Source: DATDOO01 sp035293245 (lineage in GTDB: Bacteria > Pseudomonadota > Gammaproteobacteria > Methylococcales > Methylococcaceae). From it: a DNA stretch of 16,458 bases. A model generated the notes under the pieces. That model was not told the DNA's origin. It worked only from the letters and a program-made list of their open reading frames with translations, and did no database searches. The position numbers were made by a program, and so were the translations under genes. Location: contig DATDOO010000052.1 in the NCBI GenBank assembly GCA_035293245.1, forward strand, positions 1 through 16,458, in the 5' to 3' direction. Below, piece by piece: positions 1-7,858 of this stretch (positions are counted from its first letter, which is position 1; the number at the start of each line of letters is the position of its first letter).

Positions 1-2187
1 GACAGCGCCGAGCGCCGGCTGGTCCTGTCCGTCACCGATCGCAGCAACGAGGCGGCCCACCGCGACCGCGTGGAGCGGGACCTGTTTCTGGATCAAAAGA
101 TTCTCGACGAGATGCCGCTGGCGTACTGCATCGCCGACGCCCAGGGCACGATCGGCGCCGTCAACAGCCGCTTCGTCAAGCTGATGGGACGTCCCGCCGA
201 TCAGCTTATCGGCACCGGCATTGCGGATTGGATAGACCGTCCCGTCAAGACCCAAGGCCCGATCTACCAGGGCGACTACGCTCTCGTGGCCGAACCCTCG
301 GGCCGGGTAGCCAAGCTCAGCACCCTGCCGTTCCAGCAAGGGGACTACGCGCTGGTCGCCGAACCCACCGGGAGGGTCGTCAAGCTCAGCACCCTGCCGT
401 TGCTCACGCAGCAGGGCGGGAGCGAATACGTCTACTTCTTCGACGACATCACCGCCTTCAAGCAAAGAGCGCTGACCGACAACGCCGAACTCGAACGTCT
501 GCAGCGAACGCTGGACGGCGTCGAGGACGGCATCATCACCACCAATGCGGACGGTTTCATCCAGTACATGAACCCCTTTGCGCAACGGCTGACCGGATTG
601 GTGGAACATCAATACAAGGGCATGGCGTTCGGACAGGTCATCCACCTGATCGACGAGAAAAAGCGCGAGCCGCTGGTCGACCCGGCGACACGCGCGATCC
701 GGATCGGTAAGACCGTCAAATTCCGCCAGGACGTCCTGCTCATCGGGGAACACAAACAGGAACTGGCGGTGGACGTCGCAGCCACTCCGGTTCACGACCG
801 CACGAAAACGGTCATTGGCTCGGTAATCGTCATGAAGGACGTCGCCGAGCAGCGCTCCCTGAGTCATCAGATGCACATGCACGCCAGCCTGGACCCGCTG
901 ACCGGGCTCATCAACCGGCGCGAACTCCTGTCGCTGTTGCAGCGACTTCAATCCGAGACCGAAGAGCGATCCCGCCAGCACACGCTCTGCTACATGGATC
1001 TGGACAAGTTCAAGGTGGTCAACGATACCTGCGGACACAACGCCGGCGACGAACTGCTGCGACAGGTTTCCAATTTAATGAGCGAATGCCTGCGCGCCAA
1101 CGATGTTCTGGCCCGCATCGGCGGGGACGAGTTCTGCGCGGTGTTGCTCAATACCGCCACGGAACACGGAGCAGCCGTGGCAGAAAAGATCCGCGACGCG
1201 GTCAAGCGCTTCCGCTTCACCTGGGACGGCAAATTTTTCGAAATCGGCGTCAGCATCGGCCTTTTCGGGCTACAGCCCGGCCTGGGGGTCGAGGAGACCA
1301 TCAGTGCCGCCGACCAAGCCTGCTATCACGCCAAGGAACAGGGCCGCGACCGCGTCTACGTGGCTTCGGCTCCACAACGCGACAAAGGGACACCGCCACC
1401 GGCGCCCTGGAGCGAGCGACTGTCTGCGGCAGCGGACCACGACTATTTCCGGCTGTTCAGTTGGGATGCGCAAGCGCTCCAGGCTGGCCATCAGTCGGCG
1501 CCGACCTATCGCGAGGTGCTGCTGCAACTGCACGAGCCCAATCAGGCGCCTCTGACCGCGTCGGCCTTTATGCCCAGTGCGCAGCGACTCAACCTGGTTC
1601 CATCCATAGAACGCTGGGGCATCGGGAAATTGCTTTCCAGACTCCCGCCAGCCGCTCCACCCCTCGACCCGCCCGTGGTGCATGCCATCCATCTGTCGTC
1701 GGTCACCTTGGCCGACAGCAGCTTTACCGCGTTCCTGTTCGAGCAGAGCAAACACTTCGGAATCTCGCCGCAGCAGATCTGCTTCGAAATCAGCGAGGAC
1801 GACCTGGTGCAGAATTTCAGCCTGGTGCAATCGTTCATGCTGGCCGGCAAGAAGGCCGGTTACCGATTCTGTCTCGGCCAATTCGGCGGCGGTATTTCGT
1901 CGTTCGGCTACATACGCAATCTGCCCCTGGATTTCCTGAAAATCGACAGCAGCCTCACCGGCCGCGCCGGCTCCGACCCTATCGATGCCGCCATCGTGCG
2001 TGCCATCCAGGATATCGGCGAGCACATGCACGTCCGCCTTGTCGCACAGAACGTTCAGGACCAGTCCACGCGCGAATTCCTGAGTGCGCTCGGCATCCAC
2101 TATGGGCAAGGTCCGCTCTTCTCCCAGCCGATCCCGCTGGAACCCGCGCGGCCCGCGCCCTCCGCCGACGCCGGGCGTCAGAAATAA
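1..2187 (+). CDS. PAS-PAS-GGDEF-degenerate EAL signalling protein (5' end outside window)
   Basis: The reading frame is open from base 1, so the start lies upstream; the GTG at 70 is internal. Residues here count from base 1. Residues 1-22 look like the tail of a PAS domain, followed by a PAS domain (about 30-155) and another (about 160-285). The GGDEF domain (about 295-460) is intact: GGDEF at 374-378, preceded by RAND exactly five residues upstream, the RxxD product-inhibition site. It should therefore make cyclic di-GMP and be feedback-inhibited. The C-terminal EAL-like domain (about 475-720) keeps LKID but lacks the EAL signature. GQFGGG stands where DDFGTG is usual and VAQNVQ where VAEGVE is usual, so phosphodiesterase activity is unlikely; it may bind the nucleotide or partners. 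No membrane segment is visible in this part. A 23-residue tandem duplication lies in the first complete PAS domain. The fold assignment is firm; the sensed signal is unknown. Confidence 0.92.
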   Translation, partial: DSAERRLVLSVTDRSNEAAHRDRVERDLFLDQKILDEMPLAYCIADAQGTIGAVNSRFVKLMGRPADQLIGTGIADWIDRPVKTQGPIYQGDYALVAEPSGRVAKLSTLPFQQGDYALVAEPTGRVVKLSTLPLLTQQGGSEYVYFFDDITAFKQRALTDNAELERLQRTLDGVEDGIITTNADGFIQYMNPFAQRLTGLVEHQYKGMAFGQVIHLIDEKKREPLVDPATRAIRIGKTVKFRQDVLLIGEHKQELAVDVAATPVHDRTKTVIGSVIVMKDVAEQRSLSHQMHMHASLDPLTGLINRRELLSLLQRLQSETEERSRQHTLCYMDLDKFKVVNDTCGHNAGDELLRQVSNLMSECLRANDVLARIGGDEFCAVLLNTATEHGAAVAEKIRDAVKRFRFTWDGKFFEIGVSIGLFGLQPGLGVEETISAADQACYHAKEQGRDRVYVASAPQRDKGTPPPAPWSERLSAAADHDYFRLFSWDAQALQAGHQSAPTYREVLLQLHEPNQAPLTASAFMPSAQRLNLVPSIERWGIGKLLSRLPPAAPPLDPPVVHAIHLSSVTLADSSFTAFLFEQSKHFGISPQQICFEISEDDLVQNFSLVQSFMLAGKKAGYRFCLGQFGGGISSFGYIRNLPLDFLKIDSSLTGRAGSDPIDAAIVRAIQDIGEHMHVRLVAQNVQDQSTREFLSALGIHYGQGPLFSQPIPLEPARPAPSADAGRQK
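268..405 (+). repeat. In-frame tandem duplication, 2 x 69 bp, inside a PAS domain
   Basis: Unit 1 is 268-336 and unit 2 is 337-405, each 23 codons starting QGDYALVAEP. The proteins match at 19 of 23 residues. The DNA differs at about 14 of 69 bases, mostly in third codon positions, while the last 20 bp or so of shared sequence (lysine to proline codons) is identical. The repeat stays in frame and adds an extra copy of a PAS core segment. Confidence 0.9.
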
Positions 2188-2190
2188 AAA

Positions 2191-2217
2191 AGCCCTGCGA
2201 CTGCTCGCAGGGCTTTT
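2191..2217 (+). terminator. Rho-independent terminator of the GGDEF/EAL gene
   Basis: A perfect 10-bp stem (AGCCCTGCGA / TCGCAGGGCT), loop CTGC and a following T run lie three bases after the TAA stop. An A run precedes the stem, so it could also work for the convergent gene at 2298-2873. Confidence 0.93.
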
Positions 2218-2297
2218 GAAGGCGGATGATCGGGGGATGCCTTCGCTACCGCTGGCTTGCCCCCTCCGGCCGACCAAGCCGCAAAGGGATCTTGTTC

Positions 2298-2873
2298 TTA
2301 ATCGTCGTCGCACTCTCCAACGCTGTCTCCATGGCCCACATGGCCTTTCAGCGCTGCAACGGGTATCTCCAGGGTCTTCTCGGCAGGACTATTGGGTTTG
2401 TGGCAAATCTTGACCTTGTCGAGCCTTTTGCCTTTTTCCGGGCTGGGCATGCCATAGAACCGGGTATTGAGCACTTGCGCCGATGTCCCATCGGTCACTT
2501 CGAAAGTCGGGACCAGCCGGTAGCAGCCGTTCAATAAATCAGCCTGGCCCAACGTCAAGCTCGCATTCACCTGGGGTTCAAAGTCGATATGCGCGCGAAT
2601 CGCCGCCGAACTTGTCGCCGGATATTGCAAAGTCGCAGACTGATCCCCGGCCAGGTTAGCCACTGGCAACGGCCCAGCGACGGTAACGCCTGCTGCGTCG
2701 ATGAAGGACAGATCGAAGCTGCACGTCTTGGTATCACTAGCGAGGTTGACGACGTGGAGATTGGCGGTCTGTCCCGGGAAAACACTGACCAGACCGGAAT
2801 TGGCGGCAGGGTCGGCCAGTACGGACGAACTTGCAAGGATGGCGATGACGCCGAAAGTTTTTAAAGGTTTCAT
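2298..2873 (-). CDS. Exported protein with C-terminal ICHxP...HGDxxGxC motif
   Basis: 191 residues. The ATG at 2873 is chosen because AGGAGG sits six bases upstream and a signal peptide follows (MKPLKT, hydrophobic stretch, probable cleavage after VLA at residue 20). The mature part is rich in small, Thr, Val and Asn residues, as expected for a beta-sandwich (about 25-145), with cysteines at 51 and 117. Residues 153-188 carry ICHKP (156-160), GHVGHGD (177-183) and a final cysteine at 188. This resembles a short Cys/His motif seen at the ends of many secreted bacterial proteins, often written ICHxPPGxxxNxxTL...AHxxHGDxxGxC. The spaced histidines and two cysteines suggest a disulfide-closed or metal-binding module; that is inference. 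The protein ends in an acidic DDD tail. It stands alone, convergent with the GGDEF gene. The cellular role is not known to me. Confidence 0.75.
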   Translation of the reverse strand: MKPLKTFGVIAILASSSVLADPAANSGLVSVFPGQTANLHVVNLASDTKTCSFDLSFIDAAGVTVAGPLPVANLAGDQSATLQYPATSSAAIRAHIDFEPQVNASLTLGQADLLNGCYRLVPTFEVTDGTSAQVLNTRFYGMPSPEKGKRLDKVKICHKPNSPAEKTLEIPVAALKGHVGHGDSVGECDDD

Positions 2874-3063
2874 GGTGAGCCTCCTATTGTTCACACGCTC
2901 ATCATTGTATACGGAGTACATGACTAGAACGTGAGGTCATTCACAAAATAGTGCAATCGTCAGGCAATCCTTCGCGAATTTTCAGGAAGAACGCTGACAC
3001 GACTATCGACTGCGCTCCCCTGCGCCCTTTCCATGCAGTAAACGCCCCCGAGTGACTAAAACA

Positions 3064-3096
3064 AAAGGGTTACAGACCTTTAGACTGTAACCCTTT
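3064..3096 (-). terminator. Terminator of the rplM-rpsI-tRNA-Gln unit
   Basis: Perfect 12-bp inverted repeat (AAAGGGTTACAG 3064-3075, CTGTAACCCTTT 3085-3096) with a 9-nt loop. On the minus strand it starts eight bases after the tRNA 3' end and is followed by TTTTGTTTTAG. This is the expected end of the transcript from rplM. Confidence 0.9.
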
Positions 3097-3103
3097 GATT
3101 TTT

Positions 3104-3177
3104 TGGCTGGGGGACTAGGATTCGAACCTAGGTTGACGGAGTCAGAGTCCGTAGTCCTGCCGCTAGACGATCCCCCA
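3104..3177 (-). tRNA. tRNA-Gln (anticodon CTG)
   Basis: 74 nt including an encoded CCA. The acceptor stem is TGGGGGA/TCCCCCA. The anticodon stem ACGGA/TCCGT closes the 7-nt loop CTCTGAC, giving anticodon CTG, which reads CAG (glutamine). The T arm is TAGG-TTCGAAT-CCTA. The gene starts 10 bp after the rpsI stop and is followed at once by a strong terminator, so it is probably processed from the rplM-rpsI transcript unless a promoter hides inside rpsI. Confidence 0.96.
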
Positions 3178-3187
3178 GGAAAAGGGA

Positions 3188-3580
3188 TTAACGCTTGGAG
3201 TACTGCGGCCGCTTTCTGGCCTTGTGCAGACCGACTTTCTTGCGTTCGACCTCGCGCGCATCGCGAGTTACGAATCCGGCTTTGCGCAGCGCGGGGCGCA
3301 GGTCTTCGCTGAGTTCCAGCAAGGCGCGGGTGATGCCGTGGCGAATCGCCCCCGCCTGGCCGGACGGGCCGCCGCCGGCGACGGTCACGGTGATGTCCAG
3401 CTGTTCCGTCATCTTGACCAGTTCCAGCGGCTGGCGGACGATCATGCAGTCCGTCTTCCTGCCGAAATACTGTTCCAGCGTGCGCTTGTTGATCGTGATG
3501 CTGCCATTGCCCCGCTTGGCAAAGACGCGCGCCACGGCGCTCTTGCGGCGCCCGGTTCCGTAATAGTGTGATTCCGCCAT
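3188..3580 (-). CDS. rpsI: 30S ribosomal protein S9
   Basis: 130 residues, full length. It has the S9 signatures YYGTGRRKSAVARV near the N-terminus, GGGPSGQAGAIRHGITRAL in the middle, and the basic tail ending RKRPQYSKR, which reaches the ribosomal P site. It lies 23 bp downstream of rplM in the usual L13-S9 operon. What follows it is unusual: instead of a protein gene, a tRNA-Gln gene starts 10 bp after the stop. Confidence 0.98.
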   Translation of the reverse strand: MAESHYYGTGRRKSAVARVFAKRGNGSITINKRTLEQYFGRKTDCMIVRQPLELVKMTEQLDITVTVAGGGPSGQAGAIRHGITRALLELSEDLRPALRKAGFVTRDAREVERKKVGLHKARKRPQYSKR

Positions 3581-3603
3581 TTCGATGGCTCCGTAAGTAG
3601 AGT

Positions 3604-4032
3604 TCAGATTTCCAAAGGCATGGGCTGCTGGGCCTGGTGGCCGTGGTCAGCGCCCTTGTAGACTTTCAGCTTGCGATACATGGCCCTGCCCAAAGGGTTC
3701 TTGGGGAGCATGCCCTGCACGCCGATCTGGATGATTCGTTCCGGATGAGTCTGGCGCATCTTCCCGAGCGATGTGGACTTCATGTTGCCGATGTAGCCGG
3801 TATGCCGGTAATACACCTTGTCTTTTTCCTTGTCGCCGGTAACGCGTACCTTCTCGGCGTTCACGATGATGATGTAGTCACCCGTGTCGACGTGAGGCGT
3901 GTAAACCGGCTTGTGTTTGCCGCGCAAGCGACGGGCAACCTCCGTGCACAACCGGCCCAGCGTTTTTCCATCCGCATCGATGATGTACCAGTCACGCTTT
4001 ACCTCAGCCGGTTTCGCGCTAAACGTCTTCAT
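3604..4032 (-). CDS. rplM: 50S ribosomal protein L13
   Basis: 142 residues, the usual length. MKTFSAKPAEVKRDWYIIDA at the start, GKHKPVYTPHVDTGDYIIIV in the middle and GMLPKNPLGRAMYRKLKVY near the end are typical of L13. The ATG at 4032 is preferred, with GGAG eight bases upstream; an in-frame GTG at 4041 would add three residues. It is the first gene of the rplM-rpsI-tRNA-Gln unit. Confidence 0.98.
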   Translation of the reverse strand: MKTFSAKPAEVKRDWYIIDADGKTLGRLCTEVARRLRGKHKPVYTPHVDTGDYIIIVNAEKVRVTGDKEKDKVYYRHTGYIGNMKSTSLGKMRQTHPERIIQIGVQGMLPKNPLGRAMYRKLKVYKGADHGHQAQQPMPLEI

Positions 4033-4074
4033 TCCGTACACTCCAGACTTGATGCCATTGCATTTAAACGGTAA

Positions 4075-4104
4075 ATGTTACTAAAAATCTTAGCCGTTTG
4101 CCAA
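4075..4104 (-). promoter_or_regulatory. Possible sigma-70 promoter for rplM
   Basis: On the minus strand TTGGCA (4099-4104) and TAACAT (4075-4080) are separated by 18 bp. The -35 box matches 5 of 6 consensus bases, the -10 box 4 of 6. It would give a leader of roughly 35 nt before the rplM ATG. It is judged only from the boxes and position. Confidence 0.35.
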
Positions 4105-4114
4105 GATAAAGATA

Positions 4115-4146
4115 GGGCTAAATTCTGAGCATCCATTGTCTAGCCC
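4115..4146 (-). terminator. Weak candidate terminator after waaA
   Basis: An 8-bp stem with one G-T pair (4139-4146 with 4115-4122) and a 16-nt loop is followed on the minus strand by TATCTTTATCTT. It lies 13 bp after the waaA stop and just upstream of the proposed rplM promoter. The tail is not a clean T run and the loop is long, so termination may be partial. Confidence 0.3.
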
Positions 4147-4159
4147 GGTTTAATCGAAA

Positions 4160-5422
4160 TCAGTCCTTCTGGAATGCGCCGGGCAAGCAGCGCAGGGTAG
4201 CCTGAAGCGCGCCGCGGTTGGCGGTGAGGAACCGCCGGGCATTTTCTCCCAGTCGTTCTCGGGCGGCGGGGTCCGCCAGCAGCCTGGAAACCTCGTCGCT
4301 CAGTTCCGACCGGTGACTGATCTGAACCGCGCCCTGTTCCGCCAGGAGTTTGCGGCTGATCTCGATGAAGTTATCCATCAGAGGACCGAAAAGAATCGGC
4401 ACGCCCAGCGCAGCGGGTTCCAGTACATTGTGCCCGCCTGCCGGAACCAGGCTGCCGCCGATGAAGGCGATGTCTCCCGCGCCATAAAACTGTTTCAGTT
4501 CTCCCAGCGTATCCAGAATGAACACCGCCGTGTCGGATGTGCAGGGCATCCCGGCAGTACGGGTCAGGTAACGCAGTCCGCGCTGCCGGCAAAGGCTGCA
4601 AATTTCCGATGCGCGCTCGGGATGGCGCGGTGCCAGCAGGAGGAGCAAGTCGGGATAGTCGCGACGCAAGCCTTGAAAGACTTCCAGCACCTGTTCTTCC
4701 TCGCCGGCGTGGGTGCTGGCGGCAATCCAAACCGGCCGCTGCCCGAACAGGGAGGCGCGCAAAAGTCTCCCCCGCGCCGGCAAATCCTCCGGCAGTTCCA
4801 GATCGAATTTGATGCTGCCGGTGACGACGATGCGATCTGCCGGCAAACCGAGCGCGGCAAAGCGTGCCGCATCCGTTTCGCCTTGCGCGCAGAGCCGGGT
4901 GACGTTGGCCAGCGTCGCGGCGACGAATCCGGGGAGCCGCCGATAACCGCGGGCGGACTTTTCCGAGAGCCTTGCGTTGATGAGGAACAGGGGGATGGCG
5001 CGCTTCCCGCAGCCGGCGAACAGGTTGGGCCAGATTTCCAACTCCATGAAGATCGCCATGGGCGGACGGTAACCGTCCAGGAACCGCTGGACCGCATCGG
5101 GCAAATCATAAGGCAGATATACGTGCGACACGGTGTTGCCGAACAGGGACTGCACCCGTGCAGAGCCCGTCGGCGTGGTCGTGGTCAGCAAGACCCGTCC
5201 GCGCGCTTGCAAGGCGCGGATCAGCGGCACGACGGCCTCCACCTCCCCCACCGACACGGCATGAACCCAGATTGCGCCGCGCTCGGATTCGGGGATGGGC
5301 TGCAAAGCGAAGCGCTCCCGCCAGCGGGAACGGTAACCCGGAACGCGGCGGCCCTTGTAGGCCAGCCGTAAAAGAATAAACGGTACCAGCAGGTAAAAAA
5401 GCAGGGAATACAGAAAACCCAC
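4160..5422 (-). CDS. waaA: 3-deoxy-D-manno-octulosonic acid (Kdo) transferase
   Basis: 420 residues. Transfers Kdo from CMP-Kdo to lipid A precursor at the inner face of the cytoplasmic membrane, the first step of inner-core assembly. An N-terminal membrane anchor (about 3-21) precedes the GT-B fold. Family motifs include HAVSVGE (general-base Glu at 60), TTTTPTGS, YLPYDLPDAV, ELEIWPN, TGSIKFD, APRHPER and the sugar-nucleotide segment GGSLVPAGGHNVLEP. The start is not obvious. The GTG at 5422 puts the catalytic Glu at residue 60, the same number as I recall for the E. coli enzyme, and leaves 11 bp after the hldD stop. A TTG at 5437 overlapping that stop is the alternative. The gene is coupled to hldD, also an inner-core gene. 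The frame upstream of 5437 is out-of-frame hldD sequence. Confidence 0.95.
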   Translation of the reverse strand: MGFLYSLLFYLLVPFILLRLAYKGRRVPGYRSRWRERFALQPIPESERGAIWVHAVSVGEVEAVVPLIRALQARGRVLLTTTTPTGSARVQSLFGNTVSHVYLPYDLPDAVQRFLDGYRPPMAIFMELEIWPNLFAGCGKRAIPLFLINARLSEKSARGYRRLPGFVAATLANVTRLCAQGETDAARFAALGLPADRIVVTGSIKFDLELPEDLPARGRLLRASLFGQRPVWIAASTHAGEEEQVLEVFQGLRRDYPDLLLLLAPRHPERASEICSLCRQRGLRYLTRTAGMPCTSDTAVFILDTLGELKQFYGAGDIAFIGGSLVPAGGHNVLEPAALGVPILFGPLMDNFIEISRKLLAEQGAVQISHRSELSDEVSRLLADPAARERLGENARRFLTANRGALQATLRCLPGAFQKD

Positions 5423-5433
5423 GGCGTACCCGT

Positions 5434-6384
5434 TCAACCCTGGCGGTCCAGCCACTCCATGTACAACGGAACGGCGTCCTCCACGGGCCGGAAACGCACG
5501 TCGCATCCGACGGCGCGCAACTGGGTCAAATCGGCCTCCGTGAAGCTCTGGTAGCTGCCCTTGAGGGGGCCGGGAAAAGGAATGTATTCGATCTCCCCGC
5601 GCCTGTAATGACCCAGCACCGCGCGGGCGACGTCGTTGAATGGCTGGCTGCGTCCGGTGCCGACGTTGTAAATGCCACTGGCCTCGGGGTGATCGAGAAA
5701 CCACAGATTCGCGGCCGCCACGTCCTCGACGTAAACGAAATCGCGGCGCTGTTCGCCGTCGGCATAGCCCTGGCAACCCTCGAACAATCGCACCCGCCCG
5801 GTTTCCAGCAACTGGTTGCGCAGATGGAAAGCCACGCTGGCCATGCTGCCCTTATGGGCTTCACGCGGACCGTAGACGTTGAAGTAGCGCAGTCCGACGA
5901 TCTGATTTTTCAATGCGTGAGCGTGAAGCCGCACGTACTGGTCGAACAGGAACTTCGAATAGCCGTAGACGTTGAGCGGCGCCTCGTTGACCCGGCTTTC
6001 GCCAAATCCGGAGCCTGCGCCGTAGACGGAAGCGCTGGACGCGTAGATGAACGGAATCTCGCGTTCGGCGCAAAAATGCAGCAGGCGCTTGGAAAACTCG
6101 AAGTTGTTTTCCATCATGTAGCGCCCGTTCCATTCGGTGGTAACGGAACAAGCGCCCTGATGAAACACGGCCTGAAACGCCGAATGGCGGTGACCGCCGT
6201 CACGCAAGGCTTCGAAGAACTTGTCCTTGTCCAGGTAATCGGCGATCTCGCAATCGGCCAGATTCCTGAATTTTCTCCCGTCCTGAAGGTCGTCCACCAC
6301 CAGCACGTCGCTCCGACCCCGCTGGTTGAGAGCCTTGACCAGATTGGAGCCGATGAACCCGGCTCCGCCGGTGACGACGAGCAT
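5434..6384 (-). CDS. hldD: ADP-L-glycero-D-manno-heptose 6-epimerase
   Basis: 316 residues, close to the E. coli enzyme along its whole length. It converts ADP-D,D-heptose to ADP-L,D-heptose, the donor for inner-core heptoses. It is an extended short-chain dehydrogenase/reductase with the nucleotide loop TGGAGFIGSN (5-14), the serine region YASSASVYG (114-122) and the catalytic Tyr140/Lys144 pair in NVYGYSK. EHR-type landmarks such as RYFNVYGPREAHKGSMASVAF and RRDFVYVEDVA are present. It starts 43 bp after rplI and ends 11 bp before waaA, so it is likely transcribed from the rpsF unit with waaA. Confidence 0.96.
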   Translation of the reverse strand: MLVVTGGAGFIGSNLVKALNQRGRSDVLVVDDLQDGRKFRNLADCEIADYLDKDKFFEALRDGGHRHSAFQAVFHQGACSVTTEWNGRYMMENNFEFSKRLLHFCAEREIPFIYASSASVYGAGSGFGESRVNEAPLNVYGYSKFLFDQYVRLHAHALKNQIVGLRYFNVYGPREAHKGSMASVAFHLRNQLLETGRVRLFEGCQGYADGEQRRDFVYVEDVAAANLWFLDHPEASGIYNVGTGRSQPFNDVARAVLGHYRRGEIEYIPFPGPLKGSYQSFTEADLTQLRAVGCDVRFRPVEDAVPLYMEWLDRQG

Positions 6385-6427
6385 GGATCAGAGCCTGTTC
6401 AAGAACCGTCGGGACGGAGACAGGGTC

Positions 6428-6877
6428 TTATTCAGCGGCGACTTTCAACGCCAAAGTGGCGTTCACGTCGGTATGGAGATGAATCTGGATTTCATAGTCT
6501 CCCACCTGACGGATGGCCTGGCCGTTGGGCAGACGCACGTCCTGCTTGTTAATCGCGATGCCCGCATTGTTCATTGCGTCCACAATGTCCTTGACGCCCA
6601 CGGAACCGAACAGCTTGCCTTCCTCACCCGCTTTCTGAGCGATCGTGATATTCAGTTGGCCGATTGCCGCAGCGCGAGCCTGCGCGGCAGACAGACCTTC
6701 CAAAGCCAGCTTCTCCAACTCGACGCGCCGTTGCTCGAATTCAGCCAGTTTGGCCGCCGTCGCGAGAGTCGCCTTGCCTTGGGGAAGGAGATAGTTGCGA
6801 GCGTAGCCGGGCTTCACCGCAACCTTATCGCCCAGGTTGCCCAATTTGCCGATCTTTTGCAGCAGAATGACTTCCAT
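6428..6877 (-). CDS. rplI: 50S ribosomal protein L9
   Basis: 149 residues. The N-terminal rRNA-binding domain MEVILLQKIGKLGNLGDKV, then GYARNYLLPQGKA, a long connecting helix (about 45-75) and a C-terminal domain with GKLFGSV (88-94) are diagnostic. It follows the DUF2232 gene by 42 bp, as in many gammaproteobacteria. The genes after it are hldD and waaA rather than the replicative helicase gene dnaB that commonly follows. Confidence 0.98.
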   Translation of the reverse strand: MEVILLQKIGKLGNLGDKVAVKPGYARNYLLPQGKATLATAAKLAEFEQRRVELEKLALEGLSAAQARAAAIGQLNITIAQKAGEEGKLFGSVGVKDIVDAMNNAGIAINKQDVRLPNGQAIRQVGDYEIQIHLHTDVNATLALKVAAE

Positions 6878-6919
6878 CGTTCAATACCTCGAAAACGTAA
6901 AAAAATGATCCAGTTTGGT

Positions 6920-7831
6920 TTATGCGGCGCGGGGCCGTTTCAGGCGGCGCCAGTCTGCCCAACTATCCGCCAGCCCGAACAGGGCGATGGGCAGAATCGC
7001 CTGGGGTACGATGAAAACCACCCCGTACAACAGCACCAACAACCAGCGTCGCCAGCGAACATTCGCGCACAGGCTGTGAAGCGTCGCCGTGCCGATACAC
7101 AAATACAGCACCGTAAGTACCACCAACAGATTGCGGCACAGCCGGCCGATCTCCTCGCTCCCCCAAACCGCCGTCGCCAGCAACCCCAGCGTCAGCAACG
7201 ACAAAAGACCGGGCGCGCGTATCGCCAGATATTCCTTGCCGAACCCACCGGGATTGAACAGCTCCGCTTGCCACCAGCGGGCCAGGAACAGGGCCATAAT
7301 CAGCGTGGTCGCGAGCCCTGCGGCGACGATGCCGGTCATGTACTCCGAGGCCTGCACCAGATGCCCTTTTAACTGCGCAGCATCTTCAGGCGTGGGCGCG
7401 TTTTCCAGCATGGGGCGGAACAGCGTACTCAGGAAGCTCTCCCAGAACAGCGCGGGCTGCTTGTTCCAGGCGAAGAATCCCAGAACGGCCAAAATGCCCA
7501 GCAGCATCGCCGCCTGCAGCGCCAGAGGCAGACTGATGCGCTCGCGCAACACCAAAGCCACGCCCCACATGGGCAACCAAAGCGCAACGGCATAGACCGC
7601 TGCGGCCCAAGGATTGCCCACCGCCAGCGAACCCGCCACGGCGCTGAACAGCGCCGCCAGCCCGACGAGTTCCAGCCCTTCCCTGCCACCGTTGCGCAAG
7701 GTCACCAGCGCAATCAGCGCCAGACTGACCAAGCCGGCGGGCGGCAAGACCAGGGAAAGGGCCATGACGCCCAACGTCGCGATTGCGGCCTGAGTACGCC
7801 CTCTCAGGGTAAAGGCAGCCAGGGATCGCAT
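6920..7831 (-). CDS. DUF2232-type integral membrane protein
   Basis: 303 residues, strongly hydrophobic, with about eight predicted membrane segments. Examples are around 17-45, 55-70, 75-92, 98-118, 165-185, 207-225, 232-250 and 263-283. The segment around 120-165 is polar and looks like an extracytoplasmic or cytoplasmic loop. The position between rpsR and rplI is the standard place for the DUF2232 membrane protein of gammaproteobacteria; I identify it by that context and its profile more than by a motif. It starts 27 bp after rpsR. Function is unknown; a transport or membrane-scaffold role is only a guess. Confidence 0.85.
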   Translation of the reverse strand: MRSLAAFTLRGRTQAAIATLGVMALSLVLPPAGLVSLALIALVTLRNGGREGLELVGLAALFSAVAGSLAVGNPWAAAVYAVALWLPMWGVALVLRERISLPLALQAAMLLGILAVLGFFAWNKQPALFWESFLSTLFRPMLENAPTPEDAAQLKGHLVQASEYMTGIVAAGLATTLIMALFLARWWQAELFNPGGFGKEYLAIRAPGLLSLLTLGLLATAVWGSEEIGRLCRNLLVVLTVLYLCIGTATLHSLCANVRWRRWLLVLLYGVVFIVPQAILPIALFGLADSWADWRRLKRPRAA

Positions 7832-7858
7832 CGCTCGGGGCTCCCCGCCAGAGGGGTA

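Noticed and set aside
1270..2313. Long minus-strand frame opposite the GGDEF/EAL gene
   Set aside because: It is antisense to a clearly conserved coding region and crosses the terminator; no domain is recognisable.
3103..3312. Plus-strand reading frame beginning MAGGLGFEPRLTESESVVLPLDD
   Set aside because: It is a translation of the tRNA-Gln complement, a well-known kind of false protein, and then runs antisense through rpsI.
5423..5776. 5' extension of the waaA frame by about 118 codons
   Set aside because: This part overlaps hldD out of frame. The WaaA family starts at the hydrophobic anchor, and the GTG at 5422 gives the expected length and position of the catalytic Glu.
5608..6552. Long plus-strand frame opposite hldD
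   Set aside because: Shadow of the GC-rich hldD gene, running on into antisense rplI; low-complexity antisense composition.
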